DNA from: Helcococcus kunzii ATCC 51366 | Lineage (GTDB): Bacteria; Bacillota; Clostridia; Tissierellales; Peptoniphilaceae | NCBI RefSeq assembly: GCF_000245755.1 | Contig: NZ_JH601088.1 | Span: forward strand, 348,244 to 412,243 | DNA: 64,000 nt | Direction: 5' to 3' | Part shown: positions 1 to 8,418 of the stretch, piece by piece | How positions within the stretch are numbered: the first letter of the stretch is position 1 | Layout of the letters: the number at the start of each line of letters is the position of its first letter | The notes under the pieces: model-generated | Seen by the model: only the letters and a program-made list of their open reading frames with translations | Database searches by the model: none | What the model was told of the DNA's origin: nothing | Program-made: the position numbers and the translations under genes

Positions 1-510
1 AAAAATAGCTTCCCATAAATCATCTACAGGATTTTCACTATTTGGGAATACTTTTTTAGCCCATCTTTCAGTTGGTGCTGAAATAATTGTCCAAGAAGTA
101 ATATCATTCATTCTAAAGTTTTTAAGTGGTTGCATCTTTGTTGCTCTAGCTTGTTCAACTTTAGCAATCTTATTTGGATCAACATCTTTTAATAATTCTG
201 GATCAACAGCCTTAATGAATATTTGTTTTAAATCATTTTTTAATAAAGTTTCATACTTTTCATATTCATAATCAGGAACATTTAACGCTTCTACTGGAGC
301 ATAAGTATAATTTAATAACTTAACTTCATCATCAAAATATGTAACGATAACTTTTTTAGCCCCTGCATCATATGCTTTTTGTACGACTTCTCTTGCTAAA
401 TTAACTCTTTCAACTGGAGTTTGTACTTCTACAATATCTCCTTTTTGAACATTAACACCAATCTTTACTGCTAGTTCAGCTAGCATTGAAATTTTTTCTT
501 GTAAACTCAT
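1..510 (-). CDS. M29-family aminopeptidase (AmpS/PepS-like), partial at window edge
   Basis: This minus-strand gene starts at 510 behind a GGAG ribosome-binding site and runs off the left edge, so only about the first 170 residues are present. The protein is closely related to the complete neighbour just upstream: both start MSL, share the pattern of an early 'VERxxxxR' stretch and the segment 'SENPVDDLWEAIF'. Members of the M29 (thermophilic aminopeptidase) family are dimetal cytoplasmic exopeptidases; the catalytic C-terminal half lies outside the window. It is 10 bp downstream of the neighbour's stop and is probably co-transcribed. The family assignment rests on similarity to the neighbour and remembered family features. 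Confidence 0.85.
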   Translation of the reverse strand, partial: MSLQEKISMLAELAVKIGVNVQKGDIVEVQTPVERVNLAREVVQKAYDAGAKKVIVTYFDDEVKLLNYTYAPVEALNVPDYEYEKYETLLKNDLKQIFIKAVDPELLKDVDPNKIAKVEQARATKMQPLKNFRMNDITSWTIISAPTERWAKKVFPNSENPVDDLWEAIF

Positions 511-520
511 TTTCTGCTCC

Positions 521-1744
521 TTACGCCCAATTACCATTTTTAAAAATTTGTATTTCTGTACCATCTTTTTTTATACCAATAATATCTAAATCTGGTGTAC
601 CAACCATGAAATCTTCGTGCGCTAATGAATCATTCACACCATGTGCTGCCAATTCTTCATCGCTCATATTTTCACCATTTTTAATTGTTGTAGGATATGC
701 CTTGCCTAAAGCCAAATGACATGATGCATTTTCATCAAACAATGTATTGTAGAATAAAATGTTTGAATTTGAAATTGGACTATCATATGGAACTAATGCT
801 ACTTCTCCTAGTTTTCTAGCTCTTTCGTCCTTATCAAATATAGATTGCAATGTTTCTTTTCCAACTTTTGCATCAAAATCTACAACCGCGCCATCTTTAA
901 ATCTTAACCAAAATTCATCGATAAGATTTCCTTTATATATTAAAGGTTTAGAAGCATATACAATACCATTTACACCATCTTTATGTGGAAGTGTAAACAC
1001 TTCTTCAGTTGGCATATTTGGTACAAATTCTTCACCCTTACTGTTTACACTTGATGAAGCAGTCCATATATGCCCCTCAGGTAATTCAATCTCTAAATCA
1101 GTTCCATTTGAAGCTTTATATTTCAATGTCTTCAAATCCAAATCATTTAACCAATTAGCTTTAATAGATAATTTTTCAATATGTTCTTCCCAAGCTTTGA
1201 CAGGATCTTCAAGATCAACTCTTGTTGTTTTAAAAATAGCTTCCCATAAATCATCTACAGGATTTTCACTATCAGGAAATACCTTTTTAGCCCAAGCTTC
1301 AGTTGGCACAGACACAACAGTCCATGAATTAATGTCATTCATAGTATACTTTCTTAATGGTTGATATTTTTCTCCAGAAGCTTTAAAAGCTCTTTGTAAT
1401 TTTTGAGTATCTAAACCCTTAAATAATTCTGGATCCTGAGCACTTATACCAATCTTCTTTTCTCCAGCCTTCGCAAACCATTCCAACTTATCATAGCTAT
1501 ATTGAGGAATATCCTCTAAAACTTCAACGTCTTGATTTTCATAATGCATTCTTGTAATTACGCCATCATTCCAATCAATATTAACTTGCTTTGCTCCAGA
1601 TTTATATGCGCTCTCCGTCAACATTCTACCAAAATCATCCCTTTCAACTGGACATTTAATTGTAACAATATCTCCTTCCATAACATTTGATCCGACTTTT
1701 ACAATCAAATCGGCATATTTTTTCATATTATCATTTAAGCTCAT
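521..1744 (-). CDS. M29-family aminopeptidase (AmpS/PepS-like)
   Basis: A complete 407-residue protein, the usual length for M29 metallo-aminopeptidases, which release N-terminal amino acids from peptides in the cytoplasm using two metal ions. The start is placed at 1744 because an upstream in-frame ATG is part of the ribosome-binding site itself (ATGGAGGTAATTATG). The middle and C-terminal parts carry family-like segments such as 'ELPEGHIWTASSSVNSKG' and 'NMPTEEVFTLPHKDGVNG', which contain candidate metal-binding Glu and His residues, and 'HLALGKAYPTTIKNG'. It is the first gene of a two-gene minus-strand unit with a paralogue. Peptide use fits an amino-acid-fermenting anaerobe, which is inference. 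Confidence 0.9.
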   Translation of the reverse strand: MSLNDNMKKYADLIVKVGSNVMEGDIVTIKCPVERDDFGRMLTESAYKSGAKQVNIDWNDGVITRMHYENQDVEVLEDIPQYSYDKLEWFAKAGEKKIGISAQDPELFKGLDTQKLQRAFKASGEKYQPLRKYTMNDINSWTVVSVPTEAWAKKVFPDSENPVDDLWEAIFKTTRVDLEDPVKAWEEHIEKLSIKANWLNDLDLKTLKYKASNGTDLEIELPEGHIWTASSSVNSKGEEFVPNMPTEEVFTLPHKDGVNGIVYASKPLIYKGNLIDEFWLRFKDGAVVDFDAKVGKETLQSIFDKDERARKLGEVALVPYDSPISNSNILFYNTLFDENASCHLALGKAYPTTIKNGENMSDEELAAHGVNDSLAHEDFMVGTPDLDIIGIKKDGTEIQIFKNGNWA

Positions 1745-1769
1745 AATTACCTCCATTCAATTTGAAATA

Positions 1770-1778
1770 ATTATATCA
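1770..1778 (-). promoter_or_regulatory. Extended -10 promoter of the aminopeptidase pair
   Basis: Read on the minus strand the sequence is TGATATAAT, a TGn extended -10 element with a perfect TATAAT, about 26 nt upstream of the aminopeptidase start codon. No good -35 box is seen at the expected distance, which is typical for extended -10 promoters. The rest of 1779-2062 is AT-rich and I see no gene or structured RNA in it. Confidence 0.5.
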
Positions 1779-2062
1779 CTTTCTTGATAATAATGCCATT
1801 TTATTGGAGTTTCTTAACTAAATAAATTTAGAAAGTAAATTTTGTGTAGGAATGTTTGCGAATATTTAGTTTTCAGATCAAAAATAATGAGTGTGATTGG
1901 ATATCTTTAGAGAAAAGTATTGAATACTACTTGGTAAAATTGAAATTTTAAAATACCAAAGTAAAATAAAATATTAAATATTCGTCATAATAATGACAGT
2001 GCATTATTTTTTATTTATAGGATAATAGTATTAAATAAATTATATAACATAAGGAGTAAATA

Positions 2063-2798
2063 ATGAAAACATTTAAGATACTTTTGCTAGAAAAATTCTA
2101 TTATTATGATAAATTAAAAAAAAAATTTACGATAGTAAAATATAGAAGAAGTAGAAGGTAGATTAGAATTTGTTTATAGTAATAATTCAATACAATATTT
2201 GCATGTAACAAAATCATCAAATAATGATGTAGTGAAAAATTACATTCCTAAAACAAATCAAGCCCTGATTAAAAAATTAGCTCAAAAAACATATGATTTA
2301 AGAATAAAAAATTTAATTAATAAAAGATATAAACAATTAAAAGCAATTTTGAAAGATTATGAAGATAATGAAATAGATCTTGTATTTGGAAAATTGGATA
2401 AAAAAAGAAGAGAGTTAGTTAAACCCATAGTTAAAACTAATAATCAAATTATCGAGGAATGGAATAATGTTCCATATGAGAAGAAAAAATTCTATATAAA
2501 TGATCTTGAGATTTTTACTGAAAACGGACAAAGAGTGAGATCAAAAAGTGAGAAATTTATTGCTGATAAACTGAACAATTTAGGTATTGTATATAAATAT
2601 GAATGCCCTATTGTAATAAATAATATTACATTTCATCCAGATTTTGCTATTTATAGTAAAAAAACAAATAAAATTATTTATTGGGAGCATTGCGGGAGAA
2701 TGGAAGATCCAGATTATGTTTTGAAATTTATCAATAAAATAAACCTATATCAACTCAATGGGTTAGAATTAGGTGAAAACTTAATAATTACTTTATAA
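2063..2798 (+). pseudogene. PD-(D/E)XK nuclease-like protein, frameshifted
   Basis: The start codon at 2063 has a clear ribosome-binding site (AAGGAGTAAATA) but its frame stops at about 2144. The following frame continues without a break to 2798 and reads like the same protein: 'IEEVEGRLEFVYSNNS' joins to 199 residues ending '...GENLIITL'. Adding one A in the AAAA run at 2137-2140 would restore one ORF of about 244 residues. The C-terminal part has a restriction-endonuclease-fold pattern: 'RSKSEKFIADKLNNLGI' (Glu), 'FHPDFAIY' (Asp), then 'YWEHCGRMEDPDY' (Glu-x-His), as in many Firmicute PD-(D/E)XK-like proteins of unknown role. A late TTG start at 2199 is possible but has no ribosome-binding site. 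Confidence 0.65.
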
Positions 2799-2993
2799 AG
2801 TGAGAGAAAAAGTATTGATCAACATGTTGTAAATTACATAATACAAAAATATTTGATTTAATAAAATAAAATCGGGTAAAATTAAATTGCAGTTCCAAAA
2901 CAGCTTAATTTATTTCTATATAATTTATTAGCAAATGGGATTGTTCAACAAAATTTTTGACTTACTAAGTTGTCTATTACCGTAATTAAAAAT

Positions 2994-3022
2994 TTGCAAA
3001 AAGATAATTGCTATGCTATAAT
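2994..3022 (+). promoter_or_regulatory. Promoter of rpmE
   Basis: TTGCAA at 2994-2999 and TATAAT at 3017-3022 are separated by 17 bp, a near-consensus sigma-A promoter about 50 bp before the rpmE start codon. The 195 bp before it (2799-2993) show no gene. Confidence 0.65.
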
Positions 3023-3070
3023 TACATGGTTACTAGACAAGAAAGTATTTAAAGTGAAAGAGGTGAAATA

Positions 3071-3274
3071 ATGAAAGCTGAATTACATCCAAAGACATAT
3101 GAAGCAACAGTAACATGTGCATGTGGAAATACTTTTACTACTACATCAACAGTTGAAGAAATCAAGGTAGAAGTTTGTTCTGAATGTCATCCTTTCTATA
3201 CAGGAAAACAAAGAACTGCTGAACGTGGTGGTAGAGTAGAAAGATTTAAGAAAAAATACAATATTGAAAAATAA
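3071..3274 (+). CDS. rpmE: 50S ribosomal protein L31
   Basis: A 67-residue basic protein with the zinc-binding arrangement of type-A (cysteine-containing) L31: 'CACG' near residues 16-19 and 'CSEC' near 36-39, followed by 'HPFYTGKQ' and a basic tail. L31 sits at the central protuberance of the large ribosomal subunit. The start has a GAGGTGAAATA ribosome-binding site. In many Clostridia rpmE lies between rho and the DUF1385-prmC-prfA cluster; here it stands alone, followed directly by a strong terminator, while rho is 40 kb away and DUF1385 11 kb away. Confidence 0.97.
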   Translation: MKAELHPKTYEATVTCACGNTFTTTSTVEEIKVEVCSECHPFYTGKQRTAERGGRVERFKKKYNIEK

Positions 3275-3291
3275 GAAAATTATTATAAGGA

Positions 3292-3320
3292 AGCGAACAA
3301 GAAATTGTTCGCTTTTTTTT
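3292..3320 (+). terminator. Intrinsic terminator of rpmE
   Basis: The arms AGCGAACAA and TTGTTCGCT form a perfect 9-bp stem with a 4-nt GAAA loop, followed by a run of T residues. Confidence 0.92.
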
Positions 3321-3387
3321 GGCCTATCAATATCTGTTGGCCTATCAATATCTGTTGGGGGTAACCTCCTTCAGATATTTTTTTGTA
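3321..3387 (+). repeat. Tandem CCTATCAATATCTGTTGG repeat with hairpin
   Basis: The 18-bp unit CCTATCAATATCTGTTGG occurs twice back to back (3323-3340 and 3341-3358). The second copy forms a hairpin with CCTCCTTCAGATATT just downstream and ends in a T run, so it looks like a second terminator. Related hairpins are at 19.69-19.80 kb and 43.44-43.49 kb. Confidence 0.7.
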
Positions 3388-3403
3388 TGACAGGCATGTT
3401 TTA

Positions 3404-3942
3404 GTGCTGAGGTGAAATCCCTAAGCAGCGTAGTTACCGACGGATTCCCGATAGACTTATAAGTTTTATATGTTGACATTTAAGAAAGAGGAAACAATAG
3501 TGAATTAGTGGCTTGAAGAACAGGAACAGAATATAAGACGTAACAGCTCGTAAAGCTTGTTTAATATAGCAAAGATTCAAAAGATAAGTGTAAACCCAAG
3601 TTATAAATTTTGCAAGTAAACTATGAAAATGCTAGAATTTGTCCCTTGAGGTCTCACTAGCGACCGAGTAGTAACTACAAATAGTGAGAAGTCAGCAGGG
3701 GTCACAGTAGTTAGAAATATTGAAAGACTAAACAAAATTTTATTATAGTTTTTGAAATATTATTTTATACATCAGTTGAATATAAGAATAAATGTTTTTT
3801 ATTTTCAAGGTTGGAAACAAGATAATAAGTTTAAGTAGATAATATAAATAGTATTAGATAATAGAATATTAAACCGCCCAGTATCCGAACGGTATTCTGG
3901 AAACGTGGTGTGAAAGGGACTAGAAATTAGTCCCTATTCAAT
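3404..3942 (+). mobile_element. ORF-less group II intron (or intron relic)
   Basis: The sequence starts with a GTGCTG-type 5' end and carries stretches that match what I know of bacterial group II introns: 'GCAGCGTAGTTACCGACGG' early, 'GAACAGGAACAGAATATAAG' and 'CAGCTCGTAAAGCTTGTTT' in domain I, and 'GTCAGCAGGGGTCACAGTAG' just before where the reverse-transcriptase ORF normally sits in domain IV. No such ORF is present. A domain V-like hairpin (3872-3911, beginning ACCGCC, loop GAAC, ending GTGGTGT) and a domain VI-like stem (GGGACTA/TAGTCCC, then CTATTCAAT with a candidate branch A) close it. Domain V pairing is imperfect, so splicing competence is doubtful. It follows a terminator-like hairpin. 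Confidence 0.68.
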
Positions 3943-4447
3943 TTTAAATTGAATTATAATTATGTATTGATGAATTTTAAATAAGAAAATTATAAATTTT
4001 TAATTTCAAATAATAAATTATAATGTAAAAATAAATACATTATATTATCTAGTTTTGTACTCTTTTAATTATAATCTTAATAAAAATATAAGAATAATAT
4101 TGAAAATGTTAATGTTTTCATATATGATATAAATATGAAAATATATTAAATATACATAAATCGTTTTTTCACATAAGATAATTAAATGTATTATATTAAT
4201 ATATATAATTTAAAGGATGTATAAAATTTATTAATATCAATCAAAAGAAAGGAGGATTCTATGTTATAAATATAAATTAAACATTAAATCGCATCAAGTA
4301 GAGTCTGCTACTAAGTATGAAACTTATAACAAGAAGCAAAACAAAACGTAATGACTTATCTAACAAGATAAGCATACTACAGGATAATAATTTGTAACTA
4401 TAAGCAAGTAGTTTTATTTGTTGAAACTATTATACAAGGAGAAGTAT
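3943..4447 (+). other. Non-coding AT-rich stretch with an orphan ribosome-binding site
   Basis: About 500 bp without a credible gene. A strong AAGGAGG ribosome-binding site at about 4250 is followed by ATG-TTA-TAA at 4261, a two-codon frame. Small inverted repeats follow (AGTAG...CTACT near 4298-4315 and CTTATC...GATAAG near 4356-4371). It may be the leader of the gene at 4448 or the remains of a lost gene. Confidence 0.4.
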
Positions 4448-4765
4448 ATGAAAAGTAAAATAACCAGGATAATATATATTTGTTTAATGACATTTTTGTT
4501 AGTCAATAGTACGGTATTATATGCTAAATCACAGAATGATTCGGTGAAATTAGGTATTGTACGTCCATTTATTATACATGAAGAATCTTATACATATAGT
4601 AAAGGGAACGGAGGATATTGGACTACGGTACAAGAAGGAAGGTACTATTATCATGGGTATATGAAGTTTATTAAATATGAAAATGGTATACATTATTACA
4701 AAGGTACCTTAAATATGATTAGTAATCCAAACGGATTTTATTTCATAGAAAAACATAAAGAATGA
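4448..4765 (+). CDS. Small secreted protein, possible lactococcin-972-like peptide precursor
   Basis: A 105-residue protein whose start is set at 4448 by AAGGAG 8 nt upstream. Residues 1-27 are a signal peptide (basic start, hydrophobic core, cleavage expected after 'LYA'). The mature part is rich in Gly, Tyr and His and has 'NGGYW' followed by 'YYYHGYMKFIKYENGIHYYKG'-type spacing (shown here only in part as an aromatic/His block). Lactococcin-972-type bacteriocins share this layout: signal peptide, GGxW, then a Tyr/His-rich block, and are usually followed by a large membrane protein, as here. The match is by pattern only; it could be another secreted peptide. Confidence 0.5.
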   Translation: MKSKITRIIYICLMTFLLVNSTVLYAKSQNDSVKLGIVRPFIIHEESYTYSKGNGGYWTTVQEGRYYYHGYMKFIKYENGIHYYKGTLNMISNPNGFYFIEKHKE

Positions 4766-4804
4766 AATATATTATTTTAAATAATATAACTTTTCTTAAT
4801 ATTG

Positions 4805-4838
4805 TAAAATGCTCTTGCAAATGCAGGAGCATTTTTAC
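4805..4838 (+). terminator. Terminator between the small secreted peptide and the large membrane protein
   Basis: TGTAAAATGCTC pairs with GAGCATTTTTACA around a TTGCAAATGCAG loop. It probably ends or attenuates transcription before the next gene, which starts 21 bp later. Confidence 0.7.
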
Positions 4839-4858
4839 AAATAATAAAGGATTTAGAC

Positions 4859-7414
4859 ATGATTAAATTTGAATTTAAAAAGCTTTTTAAGCAAAAAATA
4901 ATATATTATTTATTTATCTTTTCTATTATTATGTCTATTTTTGTTTTATATAGAACGGATAAAATAGAGATTGAAAAAGAGTTTAGAGAATACAATACTC
5001 TACCTGCGGACTATATTATTTCAACTGCTGTAAATAGGCAATTTCTTGATAATCAAAATATAGCAGATGAACTATTTAAAATTTATACTGAAAAAGCAGA
5101 GTTGAGCAACCCTTATTCCTCAAAATTTTTAGATTATACAAAAATAGCATATGATAAAAAAGATAAAGTAGAAAAACAACAAATTTTAGAAAGAATTACA
5201 AAAATTGATTTTGAGTTTTTTAAAGATGCTCAAAAATTTGTAAATAAATATAATATAAAATTCGAAGAAGGTGAGAGACAAACTTGGGAGTGGGCAGTAT
5301 ACGAACATAAGTATTCTGAAGAAAATGGTACATATCCAAAGTCAGTATTTCACAGTTATCTATCTACTAATTTTGCTCGAGTTTTTATCTATAATAGCAA
5401 TATAATTTTTGGATATCCTTTTTTATTCTTTTTAGTCTTAATATTTTATAATATTATCTTACATGAAAAAGAAGAAGGAACTATAGAATTCTTAAAAATT
5501 AACGCCATTAATTTAAAAAAGATAATCAATGCTAAGTTTCTTACAATGTTGTTCGTTATTTTGTTATATCCAATAATAGTATTTTCTATTATGATTATAA
5601 TTTCATATTTTATAGGATATAAAATTGATGGATTCAACGAGATTTATAGAATATTTGATTCAAGTCGTATACGTTTCATTGGTGCGAAAGAATTACTAGC
5701 TAAGATAGTTTTTACTTATATTGTGATATCAAGTATTTTTTCAACTATTATTATTTTGATTAATCTTAAAGTAAAAAATAAAAACTTCGCGTTATTGACA
5801 TTATCATCATTACTTTTTATTGGAAACATTTTAACAGAGAAATTTTCTTTATTTAATAATTCGTTTAATATTTTTTATGGAATGGATTATATAAGATTTA
5901 TTACTGGAAGAATAGTTGATAAAGCACATAATAATTATTACGATGTTCAAGAAATTTATCCTAAAAATATTTATATGCTTCCTTTACTATTAGGAATAGT
6001 TTTTATCATTCATTCTATTTTGAACTATAAAGATAATATCTTAACTAAATCCTATAGTGATAAAGGAATAAAAATTAAGCCAAAAAATTTACTAACATTT
6101 GAAATAAAAAAAATATTTATGGCAAATAATCTTGTATTCCTAACTCTTTTACTCATTATTTTGGCAGTTTACAATTATATTATCTTAAACAATGAAAATG
6201 ACTCCTTTAATAAATTTTTCTATGAAAAAGCTACGCGAGTAACTGACTTAAAGAATAATATTAATAGAATAGAAACAGATTTGGAACGACATAAAAAAGA
6301 AACGATGAAATCACTTAAAATGTCTGAACAACAGGTTGAAAGTGAAGATATTGCTTATAAGTTAAAAAGAAAGAATCTAGACAATCAGATAGAACAATAC
6401 AATGCAATGAAAAACATTGTAGATGCCTATAAGAGAGGAAATTCTCAAGCATATTATGAAAATATGCTAAAAAATTCAAAATATATGTTTGAGATGTTTA
6501 GTGGAGAAAGTTTTGAATATAAATTTTCAACAAGGCAATTAAGTAAAATGAGCAGGTTTGAACATGAAGCGAAATTAAAGTATGCTTTAGAACACAAATT
6601 AAAACCGGTGGAGATAAATTCATTCGAATATTCTGAATATGAAAATTTTGTAAATGAAAATATCAAGTTGACCAGTATGAAGAATGAATCAATAAAGTCT
6701 AATTCTCCATTATTTGTTTTAAAAATACTAAATAGAGAATACAAAATAGAGACGATAATTTTCGCTCTAATAATATTATTTATATTTAATGGATATGTAA
6801 TCGATAAAGAGACTAATAGAAGCATCGATTTATATAATTTGCAACCTATTTCTAAATTTAAGAATCATTTATTAAGAATTTTTTCTCAAATTTTAGTAGC
6901 TTTGATCTTAGTTCTACTATTTTATGGTATAATTTTTATCATTTCATATTTTAATGCAGGAATAGGTGAAATTAATTATCCTGTTGTAGAGTATATGAAA
7001 ATTGCAACAAACAAAGAGCTATTATCAAGCAGTGAATTTGCGAAAACAATTAATTTAATTCCATTATGGAAATATTTCATTAGATATATTTTCATATTTT
7101 TACTACAATTAACATTCATATGTAGTTTGATTACATTCATTTCTATTAGTTCTAAAAACAAGAAAGAATTACTAATAAAATTTATTGTAATAATATTTTC
7201 TGGGTTAGCAATTAATGTTCTTATAAAATCGAATATAATAAATTTATTTAATCCTATTACATATTTGAATACAAGTGAAATTGCAAATAATAGTTTAATG
7301 TTACATGAAAAGAATCCAATGATTATCATTAACAATAGTATTAAAATATTGTCTATGTGGACTATTATAATGTCACTTTTTGGAGGGATTTTCTCGAAAA
7401 TAAAAAATCAGTAA
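4859..7414 (+). CDS. Large ABC-2-like membrane protein with internal duplication
   Basis: An 851-residue polytopic membrane protein built of two similar halves. Each half starts with 'FEFKKLFKQ' or 'FEIKKIFMA' and a membrane span (residues ~12-30 and ~420-440), then a large extracytoplasmic region (the second contains a coiled coil at ~455-500), then about five spans. After each soluble region comes an ABC-2-like signature, 'EKEEGTIEFLK' and 'DKETNRSIDLYNLQP'. ABC-2 proteins normally export lipids, peptides or polysaccharides with a separate ATPase, but no ATPase gene is adjacent. Following a possible bacteriocin gene, it could be an immunity or export partner; this is inference. Confidence 0.7.
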   Translation: MIKFEFKKLFKQKIIYYLFIFSIIMSIFVLYRTDKIEIEKEFREYNTLPADYIISTAVNRQFLDNQNIADELFKIYTEKAELSNPYSSKFLDYTKIAYDKKDKVEKQQILERITKIDFEFFKDAQKFVNKYNIKFEEGERQTWEWAVYEHKYSEENGTYPKSVFHSYLSTNFARVFIYNSNIIFGYPFLFFLVLIFYNIILHEKEEGTIEFLKINAINLKKIINAKFLTMLFVILLYPIIVFSIMIIISYFIGYKIDGFNEIYRIFDSSRIRFIGAKELLAKIVFTYIVISSIFSTIIILINLKVKNKNFALLTLSSLLFIGNILTEKFSLFNNSFNIFYGMDYIRFITGRIVDKAHNNYYDVQEIYPKNIYMLPLLLGIVFIIHSILNYKDNILTKSYSDKGIKIKPKNLLTFEIKKIFMANNLVFLTLLLIILAVYNYIILNNENDSFNKFFYEKATRVTDLKNNINRIETDLERHKKETMKSLKMSEQQVESEDIAYKLKRKNLDNQIEQYNAMKNIVDAYKRGNSQAYYENMLKNSKYMFEMFSGESFEYKFSTRQLSKMSRFEHEAKLKYALEHKLKPVEINSFEYSEYENFVNENIKLTSMKNESIKSNSPLFVLKILNREYKIETIIFALIILFIFNGYVIDKETNRSIDLYNLQPISKFKNHLLRIFSQILVALILVLLFYGIIFIISYFNAGIGEINYPVVEYMKIATNKELLSSSEFAKTINLIPLWKYFIRYIFIFLLQLTFICSLITFISISSKNKKELLIKFIVIIFSGLAINVLIKSNIINLFNPITYLNTSEIANNSLMLHEKNPMIIINNSIKILSMWTIIMSLFGGIFSKIKNQ

Positions 7415-7519
7415 TTTATTTTTTATCACTTTGTATCCATTCTGTAATCGCTTTCTAAGATACGTTTATATATAATCTAATTGAAGGTAATAATAAAAAT
7501 ATTTTCTAGGAGGCGAAAG

Positions 7520-8320
7520 ATGCGTAGAAGTTTACTAGTATTATTACTCATTTTATTATTAATGGTGGGATGTACAAATAATGAAAGAAAAGAGTTAGAT
7601 AAAACAGATTCAGAGAAAGAAAAAATCGTAGATACTACAGAAAAGGAAAATCAAATACAATGTGAATATATTTATCTAAATTCTTCACCAGAGGAAAAGA
7701 AGTTAGAAGATATTACCAATGTACAAATAGAATTGGCTTATAGCGAAGATTTGAAAGAAATGGCTAAAGATGAAAATAGTATTGTAATTGCAAGAGTTTT
7801 AGGAAAAGAAGACGCTGTAAAAAACAAAGATGATATTGTAGTTAATACTCCAATTAAGGTTGAAGTCATAAATGTGTTGAAAGGTGATGATAATCTAAAA
7901 TTAGATACAATTTATCAACCTGGCGGAATAATTTCTGTAAAAAATTATATGAAAGGAAATACAGATAAATTTAATGAAGCAAATGGGTACAATAAATTAT
8001 CTGAAGAAGAAAGAAAAAATACCTTGCTAAAAATATTATATCCAAATTACTATAAAGAATTAAAAAAAGATGGAGTTTACATATTTATTTTAGATAAATT
8101 AAATGATGTATACCAAAGTCTCAATATGAGTTTTTCAATTCTTGAGTTTGATGCAGAATGTCCAAAAGCTAAATCTCTTACAAAGGATAATATTGGAAAA
8201 GAAAATTTAAAAGATGAAGAGGGTAAAGATTACATATTTAAGCAAAGTTTAGATAGTAAGAAATTTTCTCCAGATAAGAGTTTTACATTAGAACAAATTT
8301 TAAAAGAAATTAATTCTTAA
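7520..8320 (+). CDS. Hypothetical lipoprotein
   Basis: A 266-residue protein starting at 7520 behind a perfect AGGAGG. The N-terminus 'MRRSLLVLLLILLLMVGC' is a lipoprotein signal with the lipobox MVGC, so the mature protein should be lipid-anchored on the outer face of the membrane. A charged linker (residues ~20-45) leads to a soluble domain with 'IVIARVLGKEDAV' and 'IKVEVINVLKGD', reminiscent of beta-rich domains seen in uncharacterised Firmicute surface proteins. I do not recognise a function. It has its own terminator and stands between the large membrane protein and galE. Confidence 0.75.
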   Translation: MRRSLLVLLLILLLMVGCTNNERKELDKTDSEKEKIVDTTEKENQIQCEYIYLNSSPEEKKLEDITNVQIELAYSEDLKEMAKDENSIVIARVLGKEDAVKNKDDIVVNTPIKVEVINVLKGDDNLKLDTIYQPGGIISVKNYMKGNTDKFNEANGYNKLSEEERKNTLLKILYPNYYKELKKDGVYIFILDKLNDVYQSLNMSFSILEFDAECPKAKSLTKDNIGKENLKDEEGKDYIFKQSLDSKKFSPDKSFTLEQILKEINS

Positions 8321-8323
8321 ACT

Positions 8324-8360
8324 AAAAAGGCGGGTGTGCAAACATCAGCCTTTTATTTAT
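8324..8360 (+). terminator. Terminator after the lipoprotein gene
   Basis: AAAAAGGC...GCCTTTTATTT with an inner GGTGT/ACATC pairing. Confidence 0.7.
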
Positions 8361-8418
8361 GCCCTAAAAAGTATATAATAAAGTATGAGAACAAATAAAA
8401 ACTCGAAAGAAGGTAAGA

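Noticed and set aside
759..1364. A 201-residue plus-strand ORF opposite the aminopeptidase
   Set aside because: It is the antisense shadow of a well-supported gene, with Ser/Phe-rich composition typical of such frames.
3323..3358. Insertion-sequence end
   Set aside because: No transposase gene or remnant and no target duplication were seen nearby; the unit is a tandem repeat plus hairpin.
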